A stretch of DNA of 43,387 nucleotides. Source: Methylophilales bacterium BACL14 MAG-120910-bin43. Its GTDB lineage: Bacteria; Pseudomonadota; Gammaproteobacteria; Burkholderiales; Methylophilaceae. Location: contig CAJIYK010000004.1 of assembly GCA_905181685.1 (NCBI GenBank), positions 121,337-164,723 of the forward strand. The letters are read 5' to 3'. Shown piece after piece: positions 9,960 through 18,124 of this stretch (positions are counted from its first letter, which is position 1; every line of letters starts with the position of its first letter). The position numbers and the translations under genes are program-made. The notes beneath the pieces were generated by a model, which saw only the letters and a program-made list of their open reading frames with translations, was not told the DNA's origin and ran no database searches.

Positions 9960-10628
9960 ATGAAATTTACTAAATTAGTATTAGCTTTAGCACTTCCATT
10001 TACCATGATTTCTCAATCTCTCGCATGCGAGAATAAAGTGATCAATGATCTAGCAGAGACAACGATATTTAAAAATGTTGATTGTTGGACCTTACTTGTC
10101 GATGAAGATAACTTTAGATCTTATGGATATAACAATCCAGATCTCAGCCTGAGCTCATATAACTCAGTATTGTTAGATGAAATAACGATTGAAGAAAAAG
10201 CAGATAGCACAGTGACTGCTGAGCTACTTACTAGAATTAAAAATACGGCGAGAACTAAGATTAGAGATGAAGTCAGAGCATCATACTCATTAGCAAGTTC
10301 AGCTGAGCCCAATGTGATGAGAATGCAAGTGAACTTCAGAGACGCTGACCTAACAGGAGAAGAGATGGGTGTACTTGACTTCTTACCTATAAAAGCCGCT
10401 TGGAACCTAGGTAAAAAAATTACCGATAATAATACTAAAGTACCTTTCATGGTGTTTGAATCTAGAATTAGCGATAGCGTCTCTGGTGAGCTAATTAGAG
10501 CAAGAATTTTTGTATTTAGAGGGGAGGGCTTTGAAGGTGATATGGCACCTAATACCTTTGAATCTTTAGTAGTTAATTCGATTGATAAGGCATTTGAAAA
10601 AAGTGACTTTAAACAGTATGGATATTAG
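9960..10628 (+). CDS. Exported DUF3313-like protein
   Basis: The 222-residue product has a signal peptide (MKFTKLVLALALPFTMISQSLA). The mature part shows the pattern I associate with DUF3313: a short lead ending LSSYNSVLLDEITIEE, a middle helix (ELLTRIKNTARTKIRDEVRA), a beta strand VMRMQVNFRDADL, and SRISDSVSGELIRARIFVF. DUF3313 members are periplasmic or lipid-anchored proteins of unknown function. Here the cysteine follows SLA, a poor lipobox, so simple secretion is more likely. It has an AGGAG ribosome-binding site and is followed by a clear intrinsic terminator, so it is probably a single-gene unit. Confidence 0.62.
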   Translation: MKFTKLVLALALPFTMISQSLACENKVINDLAETTIFKNVDCWTLLVDEDNFRSYGYNNPDLSLSSYNSVLLDEITIEEKADSTVTAELLTRIKNTARTKIRDEVRASYSLASSAEPNVMRMQVNFRDADLTGEEMGVLDFLPIKAAWNLGKKITDNNTKVPFMVFESRISDSVSGELIRARIFVFRGEGFEGDMAPNTFESLVVNSIDKAFEKSDFKQYGY

Positions 10629-10654
10629 TTCTTTATAAAGTCTTTTACATGTTT

Positions 10655-10684
10655 AAAAAGCCAACTTTTTGTTGGCTTTTTTTA
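10655..10684 (+). terminator. Rho-independent terminator after the DUF3313-like gene
   Basis: AAAAAGCCAAC (10655-10665) pairs with GTTGGCTTTTT (10671-10681) around a five-T loop, and the stem runs into a T tract. It lies 27 bases after the stop codon. Confidence 0.9.
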
Positions 10685-10769
10685 TCAAAATTAAAATATT
10701 TGGCTTCACTAAATAGGGTAATCCCGTGTATTATTTAGAAAAGATTTAATATTAATTTGTGAGGTAATT

Positions 10770-10970
10770 ATGCATACAGAAGAACATACCGCAATGCTTA
10801 TTGAAATTGCAACGCTCCTTGATGTGGAGTTAGAGGAAGTAAAAAAATTCGTTGAATTAATGATTGATGGCTATAACTTTGAGGATGGTGTTAATGGCTG
10901 CCATTTAACCTCAGGAGAATGTAAGCTTGTTCTTGATGAGATTCAAAAAAGGAAGCCAGACGCTTCCTGA
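10770..10970 (+). CDS. Small acidic hypothetical protein (66 aa)
   Basis: The frame starts MHTEEHTAMLIEIATLLDVE behind a GAGGTAA ribosome-binding sequence. The product is acidic and predicted helical, with two cysteines (NGCHL, GECKL) and no signal peptide or membrane helix, so it should be cytoplasmic. It lies tail-to-tail with the glycine-zipper lipoprotein gene, 10 bases apart. No family is recognised. Confidence 0.55.
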   Translation: MHTEEHTAMLIEIATLLDVELEEVKKFVELMIDGYNFEDGVNGCHLTSGECKLVLDEIQKRKPDAS

Positions 10971-10980
10971 ATAAACTTTT

Positions 10981-11454
10981 TTATTGATCTAGTTGTACTC
11001 GCGTCGTTCCGTTGGATGAGGTGAGTACCCTTACCTTATCACCCGCCCTTAGCGGACCAACATTCTTATCAATCTCTTGAGTGACGACTATTAAAGTATC
11101 GTTCGAAAGCCTGATGGTTATTTCTTGGCCATTAAGTGTATTTACATTCTTTTCAATTTTATCACCAACGATACCCCCAGCCACCGCACCAACAATAGCA
11201 GATACTAAAGACATTTTACCGCCACCGACATTAGAAGCGGCTATACCACCAATTGCTCCCCCTGCAAGTGCACCGATTCCACCTTCTCCAGCTTTTATCT
11301 CTACACCCTTAACACTTTCAATTTGACCCATTTTCAAAGTCTGTGCCTTTCTTGCTTGATTTCCAGAATAGGAATCACCCGTCATCGTCTGTGAGGCGCA
11401 CCCAAATAAAAATAGACTCATTATCGCGATTAACAGAAAATTAATTTTATTCAT
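10981..11454 (-). CDS. Glycine-zipper lipoprotein (SlyB/17-kDa antigen-like)
   Basis: The 157-residue product has a lipoprotein signal with lipobox LFGCAS (cysteine at residue 19), then a glycine-zipper two-transmembrane region GALAGGAIGGIAASNVGGG and VGAVAGGIVGDKI, and a C-terminal beta domain (ITIRLSNDTLIVVTQE, RAGDKVRVL). This layout is that of SlyB/Pcp outer-membrane lipoproteins (Rick_17kDa_Anti/2TM glycine zipper), which contribute to envelope integrity. The neighbouring PepSY gene is on the same strand 18 bases upstream, so the two may be co-transcribed. Confidence 0.8.
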   Translation of the reverse strand: MNKINFLLIAIMSLFLFGCASQTMTGDSYSGNQARKAQTLKMGQIESVKGVEIKAGEGGIGALAGGAIGGIAASNVGGGKMSLVSAIVGAVAGGIVGDKIEKNVNTLNGQEITIRLSNDTLIVVTQEIDKNVGPLRAGDKVRVLTSSNGTTRVQLDQ

Positions 11455-11472
11455 TATTTCATTTATCCTTTT

Positions 11473-11991
11473 TTAAAAAGTTCGATTAGGGCCAATTTGA
11501 TATAGCTCTTCTTCTACACCAATGATTGCTCCATTTTCAGCATCAACGGTAATCTCAGTCTGCATATTCTTGCCTTGATTATAAATGTCGAAAGAATAAA
11601 AAGGTTTTCCACTTACAAAGCCATATTCCCTTGCAACTATCACGCCACTATACTTATCAATTGCTGCTTTCTCAGCCTCTGTGACAGATATCTTAGCCTT
11701 AGCTTGAAAGTGTGGATCTTCTGAATGTGTTTCAAGTTGAAAGCCACTTAATTGACTCGTTGTGGCATCACATTCAATCTCGATAAAAAAATCAGTGCCA
11801 TTAACGTTCGTATCGATATCAAATTCGTAGCTAATAACACCATTCTCTGACTCTACCTCCATAGACATAATTTGCCCTGGGTAATCTTTTTCAATGTTAT
11901 CAACACATGTTTGCAGTGTCTTATATTCAGCTGCGAATGAAATCGATGAGATTGAGGTTAGCAGTGTAAATAGTGCAATTTTGAGTTTCAT
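11473..11991 (-). CDS. Exported PepSY-domain protein
   Basis: The 172-residue product has a signal peptide (ISSISFA) followed by two PepSY-like repeats. The second is clear: KISVTEAEKAAIDKYSGVIV, then FYSFDIYNQGKNMQTEITVD and ENGAIIGVEEE. PepSY domains are small periplasmic modules often linked to peptidase inhibition or calcium/metal-linked signalling. The gene heads a probable two-gene unit with the glycine-zipper lipoprotein. The family is reasonably clear; its precise job is not. Confidence 0.72.
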   Translation of the reverse strand: MKLKIALFTLLTSISSISFAAEYKTLQTCVDNIEKDYPGQIMSMEVESENGVISYEFDIDTNVNGTDFFIEIECDATTSQLSGFQLETHSEDPHFQAKAKISVTEAEKAAIDKYSGVIVAREYGFVSGKPFYSFDIYNQGKNMQTEITVDAENGAIIGVEEELYQIGPNRTF

Positions 11992-12065
11992 CTACTTTTT
12001 CCCTTTATTTTTATATGATCGATGCTAAGCTACAATCTTATCACCTTCATTAAGAACACCCAAAC

Positions 12066-12441
12066 ATGAAAAAATTATTCTTATTTATACTTCTACCAAG
12101 CCTTTTATGTGCAGAACCTCTAAGTGTAGACCTTATTTGTGAGGGAGAGTTAACGTTATTTTGTGAGGATGGAACACCATGCGTAAAGGAGCCTGCCATT
12201 GAAAAAATAAAAATATCAGGCAGCACGCTTATACATAAGCTCCACGGCAATCATTTCTTGAATGTTGATGAGAGCTCAGTCAGCTCTAGAAGAGTTAGAT
12301 ACAGATGGGTCAATAGGCTTTTCTTTCTTTATTGATCGAAAAACGGGTCAAATTAAGATTATCAGTGGGTGGCAAAAGCCCTATGAATACAGTGGTGTTT
12401 GTAAGGTAGAGCCATTACCAGAGCAGCTAAGCATTGATTAG
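12066..12441 (+). CDS. Hypothetical exported protein with CEGE motif (one frame slip)
   Basis: The signal peptide MKKLFLFILLPSLLCA is followed by EPLSVDLICEGELTLFCEDG. The frame in use at the start ends at 12335, but the adjacent frame reads ALEELDTDGSIGFSFFIDRK, then TGQIKIISGWQKPYEYSGVC, and ends at a TAG at 12441. The two join near 12285 into a protein of about 124 residues with five cysteines. The opening LxCEGE and size class resemble the exported protein at 2782-3330. The family is not recognised. Confidence 0.5.
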
Positions 12442-12814
12442 GATAAGTTATTTTAAAGAGAATTATTTAGAGATTGTTTTAGCTCTTTTGTATCTAAATG
12501 CTGCACTCCTCATTCTGAGAATTTTATGCATACTTTAGATTCATCATGTATTTGTTAACGATAGCGCTGCTTTTCGTAAGATGGGGTGTTCTTACAGTAA
12601 ATATATTGTTCTCATTTTTATATTTTTATTGATAGATAATCCTATATATATTATAGACTTAAGAAGCTTTGTTTGGGTAATTTATGATGTATTAGTAATG
12701 CTTTTTTATCTCTTGGCATCTTATCAAAAAAACTAGCTCAAATTAATCCTATTTTTAGAAACTTTTGATGATTCAAGTTGCCATACAAATTAATTCAATA
12801 AATGCAGGCATATT
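12442..12814. other. Mostly non-coding interval with one marginal small ORF
   Basis: The only plausible frame is 12581-12736 on the plus strand, 51 codons beginning MGCSYSKYIVLIFIFLLID and ending LASYQKN, with two hydrophobic stretches. It lacks a ribosome-binding site. Nothing else structured is seen. Confidence 0.3.
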
Positions 12815-13255
12815 ATGAAATACTTAATCATCTCTGATAGGGCTTTGTTTGTCTCTTTCTTGTCTATGCTGATGATCATAAAACCAATACGCAAAAAGAA
12901 TACTTTGATAATGGAAACCTAAGTTCGAAGTGACATACAAGAATGGGAAAAAAAATGGGAAAGAAATTTTTTGGTATGAAAACGGCAATAAAATGATGGA
13001 AAGTTTTTTCGTAGATAACCATGAGGAGGGTCTTTGGCAGCAGTGGTATCCAAATGGGCAAAAGAAGATTGAAGTTAATTACATCAAGGGTAAGTATAAC
13101 GGCCTATGGAGACAATGGTATGACAGACGGACAATGAAAAAAAATGTTAAATTTGTTGATGGAAAAAAAGTGGCAAAGAAGTTAACTGGAAAAAAGACGG
13201 AACGATCAAATCTGAGGTAATTTACGAAGATGGAAAAATTATTAAAAGGCTTTAA
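12815..13255 (+). CDS. MORN-type/YwqK-like repeat protein (several frame slips)
   Basis: The locus encodes tandem repeats of the form EYFDNGNL, VTYKNGKKNGKEIFWYENGN, DNHEEGLWQQWYPNGQ, YIKGKYNGLWRQWY, VKFVDGKK-SGKEVNWKKDGT and VIYEDGKIIKRL, which is the beta-hairpin repeat of MORN_2/YwqK-antitoxin-like proteins. The start MKYLIIS and a hydrophobic stretch VCLFLVYA indicate a signal peptide. Frame slips are needed near 12840, near 12925 (after LSS), probably near 13120 and at the A run at about 13165. The repeat class is certain; whether the copy is functional is not, because several corrections are needed in about 440 bases. YwqK-type annotation as antitoxin is historical and no toxin is adjacent. 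Confidence 0.6.
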
Positions 13256-13350
13256 ATGAAAAGCGCTATAGAATTAAGACTCCCTGCTTTATTGAGAGGT
13301 AAAATAGACCAATAATAATACCTAGCAGTATTAAAAATATGGTGCTAGCT

Positions 13351-13503
13351 TTAATAAGTATTTTTTCGAAAGGCTTTATCGTAAATCAGGGAATAAATTG
13401 CGGTCACAAGGAATAGAAAACCGATAACAAGAAAAAATCCAGTCACACTGAGGACAAGGATATTTAAACCCATCATCCAATTAATTATCTGATCAATTGT
13501 CAT
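13351..13503 (-). CDS. Small membrane protein (50 aa)
   Basis: The frame begins MTIDQIINWMMGLNILVLSV, continues through a long hydrophobic span (TGFFLVIGFLFLVTAIYSLI) and ends YDKAFRKNTY. It is a single- or double-span inner-membrane peptide with a basic C-terminal tail. The ribosome-binding site is weak and no family is recognised. Confidence 0.4.
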   Translation of the reverse strand: MTIDQIINWMMGLNILVLSVTGFFLVIGFLFLVTAIYSLIYDKAFRKNTY

Positions 13504-13599
13504 ATCAAATTGACTATACCAAATGTTTTCTTAAATAAAATTTTTTAAAATTTATGATGTAAAATTAAGTTATTCAAATTACATATTAAGGCTTAAGTC

Positions 13600-14136
13600 A
13601 TGCACAAACTAACACACTTCATTGCAGCAATTTTATTGGTATTTTCTCAAACTGGTTTCACTGCATCCAAAGCAGAAATAGATGCAGAAATAAAAGCGGC
13701 TCTTGATCAGTTATATAAAACAACGCCAGCTGCAAAAGAGCTTGCCTCTAAAGCTAAAGGAATACTCGTTTTTCCAAGTATTGTAAAAGCGGGTCTTGGT
13801 ATAGGTGGTTCATTTGGTGAGGGCGCATTAATTATCGGAGGTAAGAAGGTTCAGTACTACAACAATATCGCTGGATCAATTGGTTTTCAAATAGGTGTTG
13901 AAAAACGCTCTGAAGTTTATATGTTCCTTAAAGCAGATGCACTTAAAGAATTCAGGAATGCGAGTGGATGGAGTGGTGGTGGAGATGCGAGTGTCGCTGT
14001 GGCGGTATGGGGTGCAGGTGGCGTTGCTAACGTAGAATCAATTAAAGAGCCTGTTGTCGCATTTGTATTTTCTCCAAAAGGCTTAATGTACAACCTCACA
14101 CTAGAGGGAAGTAAAATAAATAAAATTGATAAATAG
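13600..14136 (+). CDS. Lipid-binding SYLF/Ysc84-domain protein, exported
   Basis: The 178-residue product has a signal peptide (SQTGFTA), then a SYLF domain: LYKTTPAAKELASKAKGILV, FPSIVKAGLGIGGSFGEGAL, YNNIAGSIGFQIGVEK and a glycine-rich C-terminal half (SGGGDASVAVAVWGAGGV). Bacterial members (BPSL1445-type) are small outer-envelope proteins proposed to bind phospholipid. The coding frame is intact. It is convergent with the DASS transporter, and no clear terminator separates them. Confidence 0.82.
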   Translation: MHKLTHFIAAILLVFSQTGFTASKAEIDAEIKAALDQLYKTTPAAKELASKAKGILVFPSIVKAGLGIGGSFGEGALIIGGKKVQYYNNIAGSIGFQIGVEKRSEVYMFLKADALKEFRNASGWSGGGDASVAVAVWGAGGVANVESIKEPVVAFVFSPKGLMYNLTLEGSKINKIDK

Positions 14137-14152
14137 TTTAAGAGACTACTTT

Positions 14153-15607
14153 TTAAAAGAGTTTTTCTAAAGATGCTGGTAAGAGATAGTGACTTACCAG
14201 TGCAATAATCAGAATGCCAATCAAATTTAGAATAAATCCGGCCTTAATCATATTGCCAATCGTAATCTTCCCTGAGCCATAAACAATGGCGTTGGGTGGT
14301 GTCGCCACAGGTAGCATAAATGCCAAGCTTGACGCCAAAACGAGTGGGATGGCAATCGATATAGGGGCAACTGAAATTGCAACAGCAATTGATGTGGCAA
14401 TTGGCAGAAAAGTGGACGTGGTAGCTGTATTTGAAGTTAGCTCGGTAAGGAAGACAATGAAGGTTGTGATTAATAGAATAATCAACCAAGGCTTGAGTTC
14501 CACTAACAAACTAAATGACGTCCCTAACCACTGACCTAACCCTGAGCTGCTAATAGAGCTTGCTAAAGAGAGACCGCCACCAAATAACAGCAAAAGTCCC
14601 CAGGGTAATTTTTTTGTTTCATCCCATTCTAAAAGATTACTTTTCTTGTTATCAGACGGTAAGATAAATAAAATAATGGCCGCTAAAATGGCAATACCTG
14701 CGTCAGTCAGTCCTAATAGCATTTCATGATATTTCAAATAGGGCCTGCCTATCCATAAGCTCGCTGCAATCAAAAAGATAATAAAAACTTTTTTTTCATC
14801 TCGACTAATGTCCCTAATTTTTTCAAGGCCTGATTTATTTTACTTTTGGTCGCAGTATTAATTTCAAACGTGGATGGATAAATAATTTTTGTCAGAATGA
14901 TGAAGGACGCTACTAGCATCATTAACCCAATGGGGAGTGCAATTTTCATCCAGTCCAGAAATGAAATATCGATATTGTAATTTTCTTGCATAAAGCCTGC
15001 GAAGACAATATTAGGGTGCTGTGCCAATCAAGCTTGACATCCCACCAATGGAAGAGGCATATGCAATGCCTAAGAATAGTGCAATTTCAAAGTTTTTGAT
15101 CTGTTTGTTTGCCAATCCTGGCAAAGCTTCTTTTATATTGACGCAGATAGCCAAACAGATAGGGAGAAGCATTAGAGTTGTTGAGGTATTCATCACCCAC
15201 ATGCTGATAAAAAATGAGATGCACATAAAAGCACCCACAATATAACTAGCCGATGTATTTACTTTTGATACCACCGATAAGGCAAGTCTCTTATGCAAGC
15301 CTGATCTTTGAATAGCTAATGCCAATATAAAACCACCTAAAAATAAAAAAATGTGGGGGTTTGCATAAGATATAGCCGTCTCTTTAAGTGATGAAATTTG
15401 AAGCAGAGGAAAGGCAGCAAGCGGAACTAGAGCTGTAACAGGCAAGGGCACTGCTTCTGTTCCCCACCAAGCGGCCATCAGGAGTGCAACAGCAGCAACG
15501 TGCCAGCCTTCAATAGACAATGATTCTGGTGTGGGATTTAAAATAACAGAAAAGAACAAAAGCAAACCAATCCAAAAACCTAATTTTCTATAAGACTGAT
15601 TATGCAA
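14153..15607 (-). CDS. DASS/SLC13-family sodium:anion symporter (two frame slips)
   Basis: The corrected product has about 485 residues and roughly twelve membrane helices. Signature features include AAWWGTEAVPLPVTALVPLA, HIFLFLGGFILALAIQRSGL, the first SNT-type motif as MSSLIGTAPN (residues at the frame junction), and the second half ELTSNTATTSTFLPIATSIA plus LPVATPPNAIVYGSG, which are the two substrate/sodium-binding SNT and TPPN motifs of the DASS family. It would import di- or tricarboxylates or sulfate with sodium. Slips lie near 15013 and between about 14820 and 14845. It is the last gene of the dhaL-dhaK-DUF6356 unit, 9 bases after DUF6356, so the cargo may be connected with C3 metabolism (inference). 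Confidence 0.85.
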
Positions 15608-15616
15608 AATAATTCC

Positions 15617-15799
15617 TTACTCGGCTTTTTTTAGTAAGTATTTAACAAGCTTCAGGCTGGTGAATTTGAAGAAGCAGGGAAATATTGCATGGATGATAGA
15701 GGTGATGCCTGCATATAAAAGAATAAAGCCTGCAATAAAAGCAAACTTAAAGTGCGTCCAGTAAGTTTTTCCTGCTTCATTTAAATGTTTCTTAAACAC
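15617..15799 (-). CDS. DUF6356-family small membrane protein
   Basis: The 60-residue product starts MFKKHLNEAGKTYWTHFKFA, then has one membrane helix (FIAGFILLYAGITSIIHAIF) and a basic end. The pattern HLxEAGxTYWxHFKFA followed by SIIHAIxP is what I know as DUF6356. It sits 4 bases after dhaK and 9 bases before the DASS transporter and must be translated from the same message. Its role is unknown. Confidence 0.72.
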   Translation of the reverse strand: MFKKHLNEAGKTYWTHFKFAFIAGFILLYAGITSIIHAIFPCFFKFTSLKLVKYLLKKAE

Positions 15800-15803
15800 G
15801 CCC

Positions 15804-16808
15804 TTAATACCCCCATCTAAGATTTGATGTTAGAACAGATGAGTCCCAATGTTTTTTAATTTCATCATCCAGCAAGCACATAGTAATTGAAGCACCAGCC
15901 ATATCTAAAGCTGTTGTGTAATTCCCGACAAGTGAGCGAGAGATCTGAATTTGTTTCTCTTTAAGTTTCTCGGTAACGGCTTGATAAATTAAATATAGCT
16001 CTGATAAAGGGGTACCTGAAAATCCATTCACTAACAATATTATTCCATTAGGATCCTTAAGATCTAATGATTTCTCATCGAAGTCCTTTAAGATAGCTGA
16101 AACCATATCCTCCACAATATGATTCGCCATTTTAATTTTTTCTCGCTTTCTGCCAGGTTCCCCATGAATGCCGACACCAAATTCAATTTCATCAACACCG
16201 ATATCAAAGGTTGGCTTACCTGCAGCAGGAATAGTGCAGCTGGATAGTGCCACGCCAATGCTTGAACAATGATGGTTAACCCTATCTCCAAGCTGTTTGC
16301 ATGATGATAAATCTCCACCTTCCTCAGCCAGGCTGCCGACAACTTTCTCAACAATCAATGTCCCAGCAACACCTCTTCGGCCTGTTGTATAACTTGAATT
16401 GATAACAGCGGCATCATCATTCGTTAAAACCGTTTGATTTTCAAATTCGATCATTTCAGATGCCATTTCAAAATTCATAACGTCACCAGAATAATTTTTT
16501 ACGATAAATAAGATGCCTGACTTGGGCTGACATTTTTCAACTGCAGCAATCATTTGATCTGGGGTAGGAGAGGTAAAGACATGGCCAGGGCAAGCTACAT
16601 CCAGCATTCCCTTACCAATATAACCTGTGTGAAGCGGTTCGTGTCCAGATCCACCGCCTGAAACCAATAGAACTTTGTTCGGATTGATCTCTTTTCGTGT
16701 CACAAAAATTGGATCAAGGTTGAGCGCGACTATATCATCGTGAGCTTTAGCAAAACCCTTTAAGCTATCAATGATGAAGTCGTCTGTTTTATTTATAAAT
16801 TTTTTCAT
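15804..16808 (-). CDS. dhaK: Dihydroxyacetone kinase, substrate-binding subunit DhaK
   Basis: The product (334 aa, normal for DhaK) binds dihydroxyacetone covalently as a hemiaminal through a histidine. Visible features are the glycine loop VSGGGSGHEPLH (residues 50-60, including the His of GSGH), VKNYSGDVMNFEMA, and GIHGEPGR with the presumed catalytic histidine at residue 215. The frame is intact. It lies 12 bases after dhaL. No dhaM (PTS phosphoryl donor) is found in the window, so phosphate could come from ATP with the DhaL partner, or from a DhaM encoded elsewhere. Confidence 0.92.
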   Translation of the reverse strand: MKKFINKTDDFIIDSLKGFAKAHDDIVALNLDPIFVTRKEINPNKVLLVSGGGSGHEPLHTGYIGKGMLDVACPGHVFTSPTPDQMIAAVEKCQPKSGILFIVKNYSGDVMNFEMASEMIEFENQTVLTNDDAAVINSSYTTGRRGVAGTLIVEKVVGSLAEEGGDLSSCKQLGDRVNHHCSSIGVALSSCTIPAAGKPTFDIGVDEIEFGVGIHGEPGRKREKIKMANHIVEDMVSAILKDFDEKSLDLKDPNGIILLVNGFSGTPLSELYLIYQAVTEKLKEKQIQISRSLVGNYTTALDMAGASITMCLLDDEIKKHWDSSVLTSNLRWGY

Positions 16809-16820
16809 ATGACTTTAACT

Positions 16821-17447
16821 TTATTTGATTTTTTTAAGTTCCTTACACACCGTACTGATAATTATTTGGCAAGTTTTAGCGCCTGGATCAATATGACCTA
16901 CGGCTCTTTCTGCTAAGCCAGCTGACCTTCCTTTTGATGGCATCATATCTTTTGTTGCCATCACCCCCGCCATCGCAACCAAATCAATTTCTTTAATTAA
17001 TTTTTGTATCTCACATCCCTCGTTAGCTAGTGATTCAAGCTTTTTTGAAACAGGAATCAATACATCAAGCATTGTTTTATCACCTAATTTTGACTTACCC
17101 CTATTCATAATTGATTCTACGCCAGAAGTAAAACCTTTACTAAATTGCTGAAGATTGCTTTCACCTGAAACCTCCTTGGCCAAGGCCAGAAAGAAGCTGG
17201 CAAATAAAGGGCCCGATGCACCCCCAACAGAGGTCATTATTGTCATGCCTATCTTTTTGAAAGCTTGATCGGGTGTTAAGGTAGCGAGTTCTGATTCGAT
17301 TGACTGAACAGCTATGCTACCTCTTTTTATATTGATATAGTGGTCACCATCACCGATAGCCCTGTCTAAGGACTCTATCTCCTCCTCAGCATTAAGGATT
17401 GTTTTAACGACGCTATTAATACATTTAATAATAAAATCGTTGGCCAT
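16821..17447 (-). CDS. dhaL: Dihydroxyacetone kinase, nucleotide-binding subunit DhaL
   Basis: The 208-residue product carries the metal-nucleotide motif LDRAIGDGDHYINIKRG with aspartates 28, 33 and 35 positioned like the Mg-ADP ligands of E. coli DhaL, the SVGGASGPLFASFF segment, and the C-terminal SKGRSAGLAERAVGHIDPGA typical of the DhaL domain. It is the first gene of the minus-strand operon dhaL-dhaK-DUF6356-DASS. In PTS-type systems DhaL keeps a permanent ADP that is re-phosphorylated by DhaM; in ATP-type enzymes the same domain exchanges nucleotide. Which applies here cannot be told from sequence alone. Confidence 0.92.
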   Translation of the reverse strand: MANDFIIKCINSVVKTILNAEEEIESLDRAIGDGDHYINIKRGSIAVQSIESELATLTPDQAFKKIGMTIMTSVGGASGPLFASFFLALAKEVSGESNLQQFSKGFTSGVESIMNRGKSKLGDKTMLDVLIPVSKKLESLANEGCEIQKLIKEIDLVAMAGVMATKDMMPSKGRSAGLAERAVGHIDPGAKTCQIIISTVCKELKKIK

Positions 17448-17541
17448 AAATCAAACTTAAAATAGATAAAATCCTAGTATAAATGAATCTTTTAGCTTGA
17501 ATATAGTCTTTTAATTTTATAGATAATAAGGATGAATTGAC

Positions 17542-17670
17542 ATGGTTGGTAAAAATGAAAAAGAAGAATGTCCTGCACACAAATGTAAGCCCTTTATGCT
17601 GATGTCATATGTAGCCGCCGTATTTTTGATCTTAGGTATCTGTGCATTTTCAAAGTATCTTTTCTTTTAA
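17542..17670 (+). CDS. Small membrane protein (42 aa)
   Basis: The frame starts MVGKNEKEECPAHKCKPFML and ends in one hydrophobic helix (SYVAAVFLILGICAFSKYLFF). A TAAGGAT sequence lies 8-14 bases upstream. A cytoplasmic-side CPAHKC pair could bind a metal. No family is recognised. Confidence 0.45.
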   Translation: MVGKNEKEECPAHKCKPFMLMSYVAAVFLILGICAFSKYLFF

Positions 17671-17699
17671 ATTTAATCTAATTTTTGAACCCCAACAAA

Positions 17700-17874
17700 T
17701 TATTTAAATTTTTTCCACGTACCGCCGTACTGATAGGTACTCTCATGTTTTGATTTAATATCAAGCAAGCATTGCTGGCATAAGAAAACCCAATCATTTT
17801 GCTCATATTTACAACGATAAAGGATTCTATGCTCAGAATTGCAACTAAAGCATAACTTTGATCTAGTTCTCACG
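17700..17874 (-). CDS. Small zinc-ribbon protein (one frame slip)
   Basis: From a GTG start the frame reads VRTRSKLCFSCNSEHRIL, then after correcting a T4 run at about 17819-17822 continues YRCKYEQNDWVFLCQQCLLD and TYQYGGTWKKFK. The C-x2-C ... C ... C-x2-C spacing and the YGGTWK tail match a small zinc-ribbon family seen in marine gammaproteobacteria (from memory). Without the correction the frame stops after about 20 residues. Confidence 0.5.
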
Positions 17875-17923
17875 GCTACACTTCATGAAAAAGGTTAAAT
17901 AGATTTAAGCCTATTTAAGTTTG

Positions 17924-18064
17924 TTACTTCGGTAAATATAGATAAGCAACCACGACTACAATCGCTACCACTGCAAGTATAAGAATTTTCTTTGAACCAC
18001 CCCCTGATTTTCCGAGTAATCCATTTTTCCATTGCTCTAGCTCTTTTTGATCGTATGCAGCCAT
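17924..18064 (-). CDS. Small membrane protein (46 aa)
   Basis: An AGGTGG ribosome-binding site precedes the ATG. The product starts MAAYDQKELEQWKNGLLGKS, has a GGGSKK linker and ends in a C-terminal membrane helix (ILILAVVAIVVVVAYLYLPK). It resembles a tail-anchored small protein. No family is recognised. Confidence 0.5.
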   Translation of the reverse strand: MAAYDQKELEQWKNGLLGKSGGGSKKILILAVVAIVVVVAYLYLPK

Positions 18065-18124
18065 AATAAATCCACCTGTAATTTAAATATAATTATATAT
18101 AATCATTATTTGAGGTAAAAAACA

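Noticed and set aside
11081-11326. Plus-strand open frame opposite the glycine-zipper lipoprotein
   Set aside because: It is the antisense shadow of a Gly/Ala-rich gene, with no signal, start site or family match.
12815-13255. YwqK-type antitoxin of a toxin-antitoxin system
   Set aside because: Only the MORN-like repeats support the name; no toxin gene is adjacent and a signal peptide is likely, so it is listed as a repeat protein only.
14286-14534. Plus-strand open frame inside the DASS transporter
   Set aside because: It overlaps the conserved SNT/TPPN coding segment on the other strand and has no ribosome-binding site.
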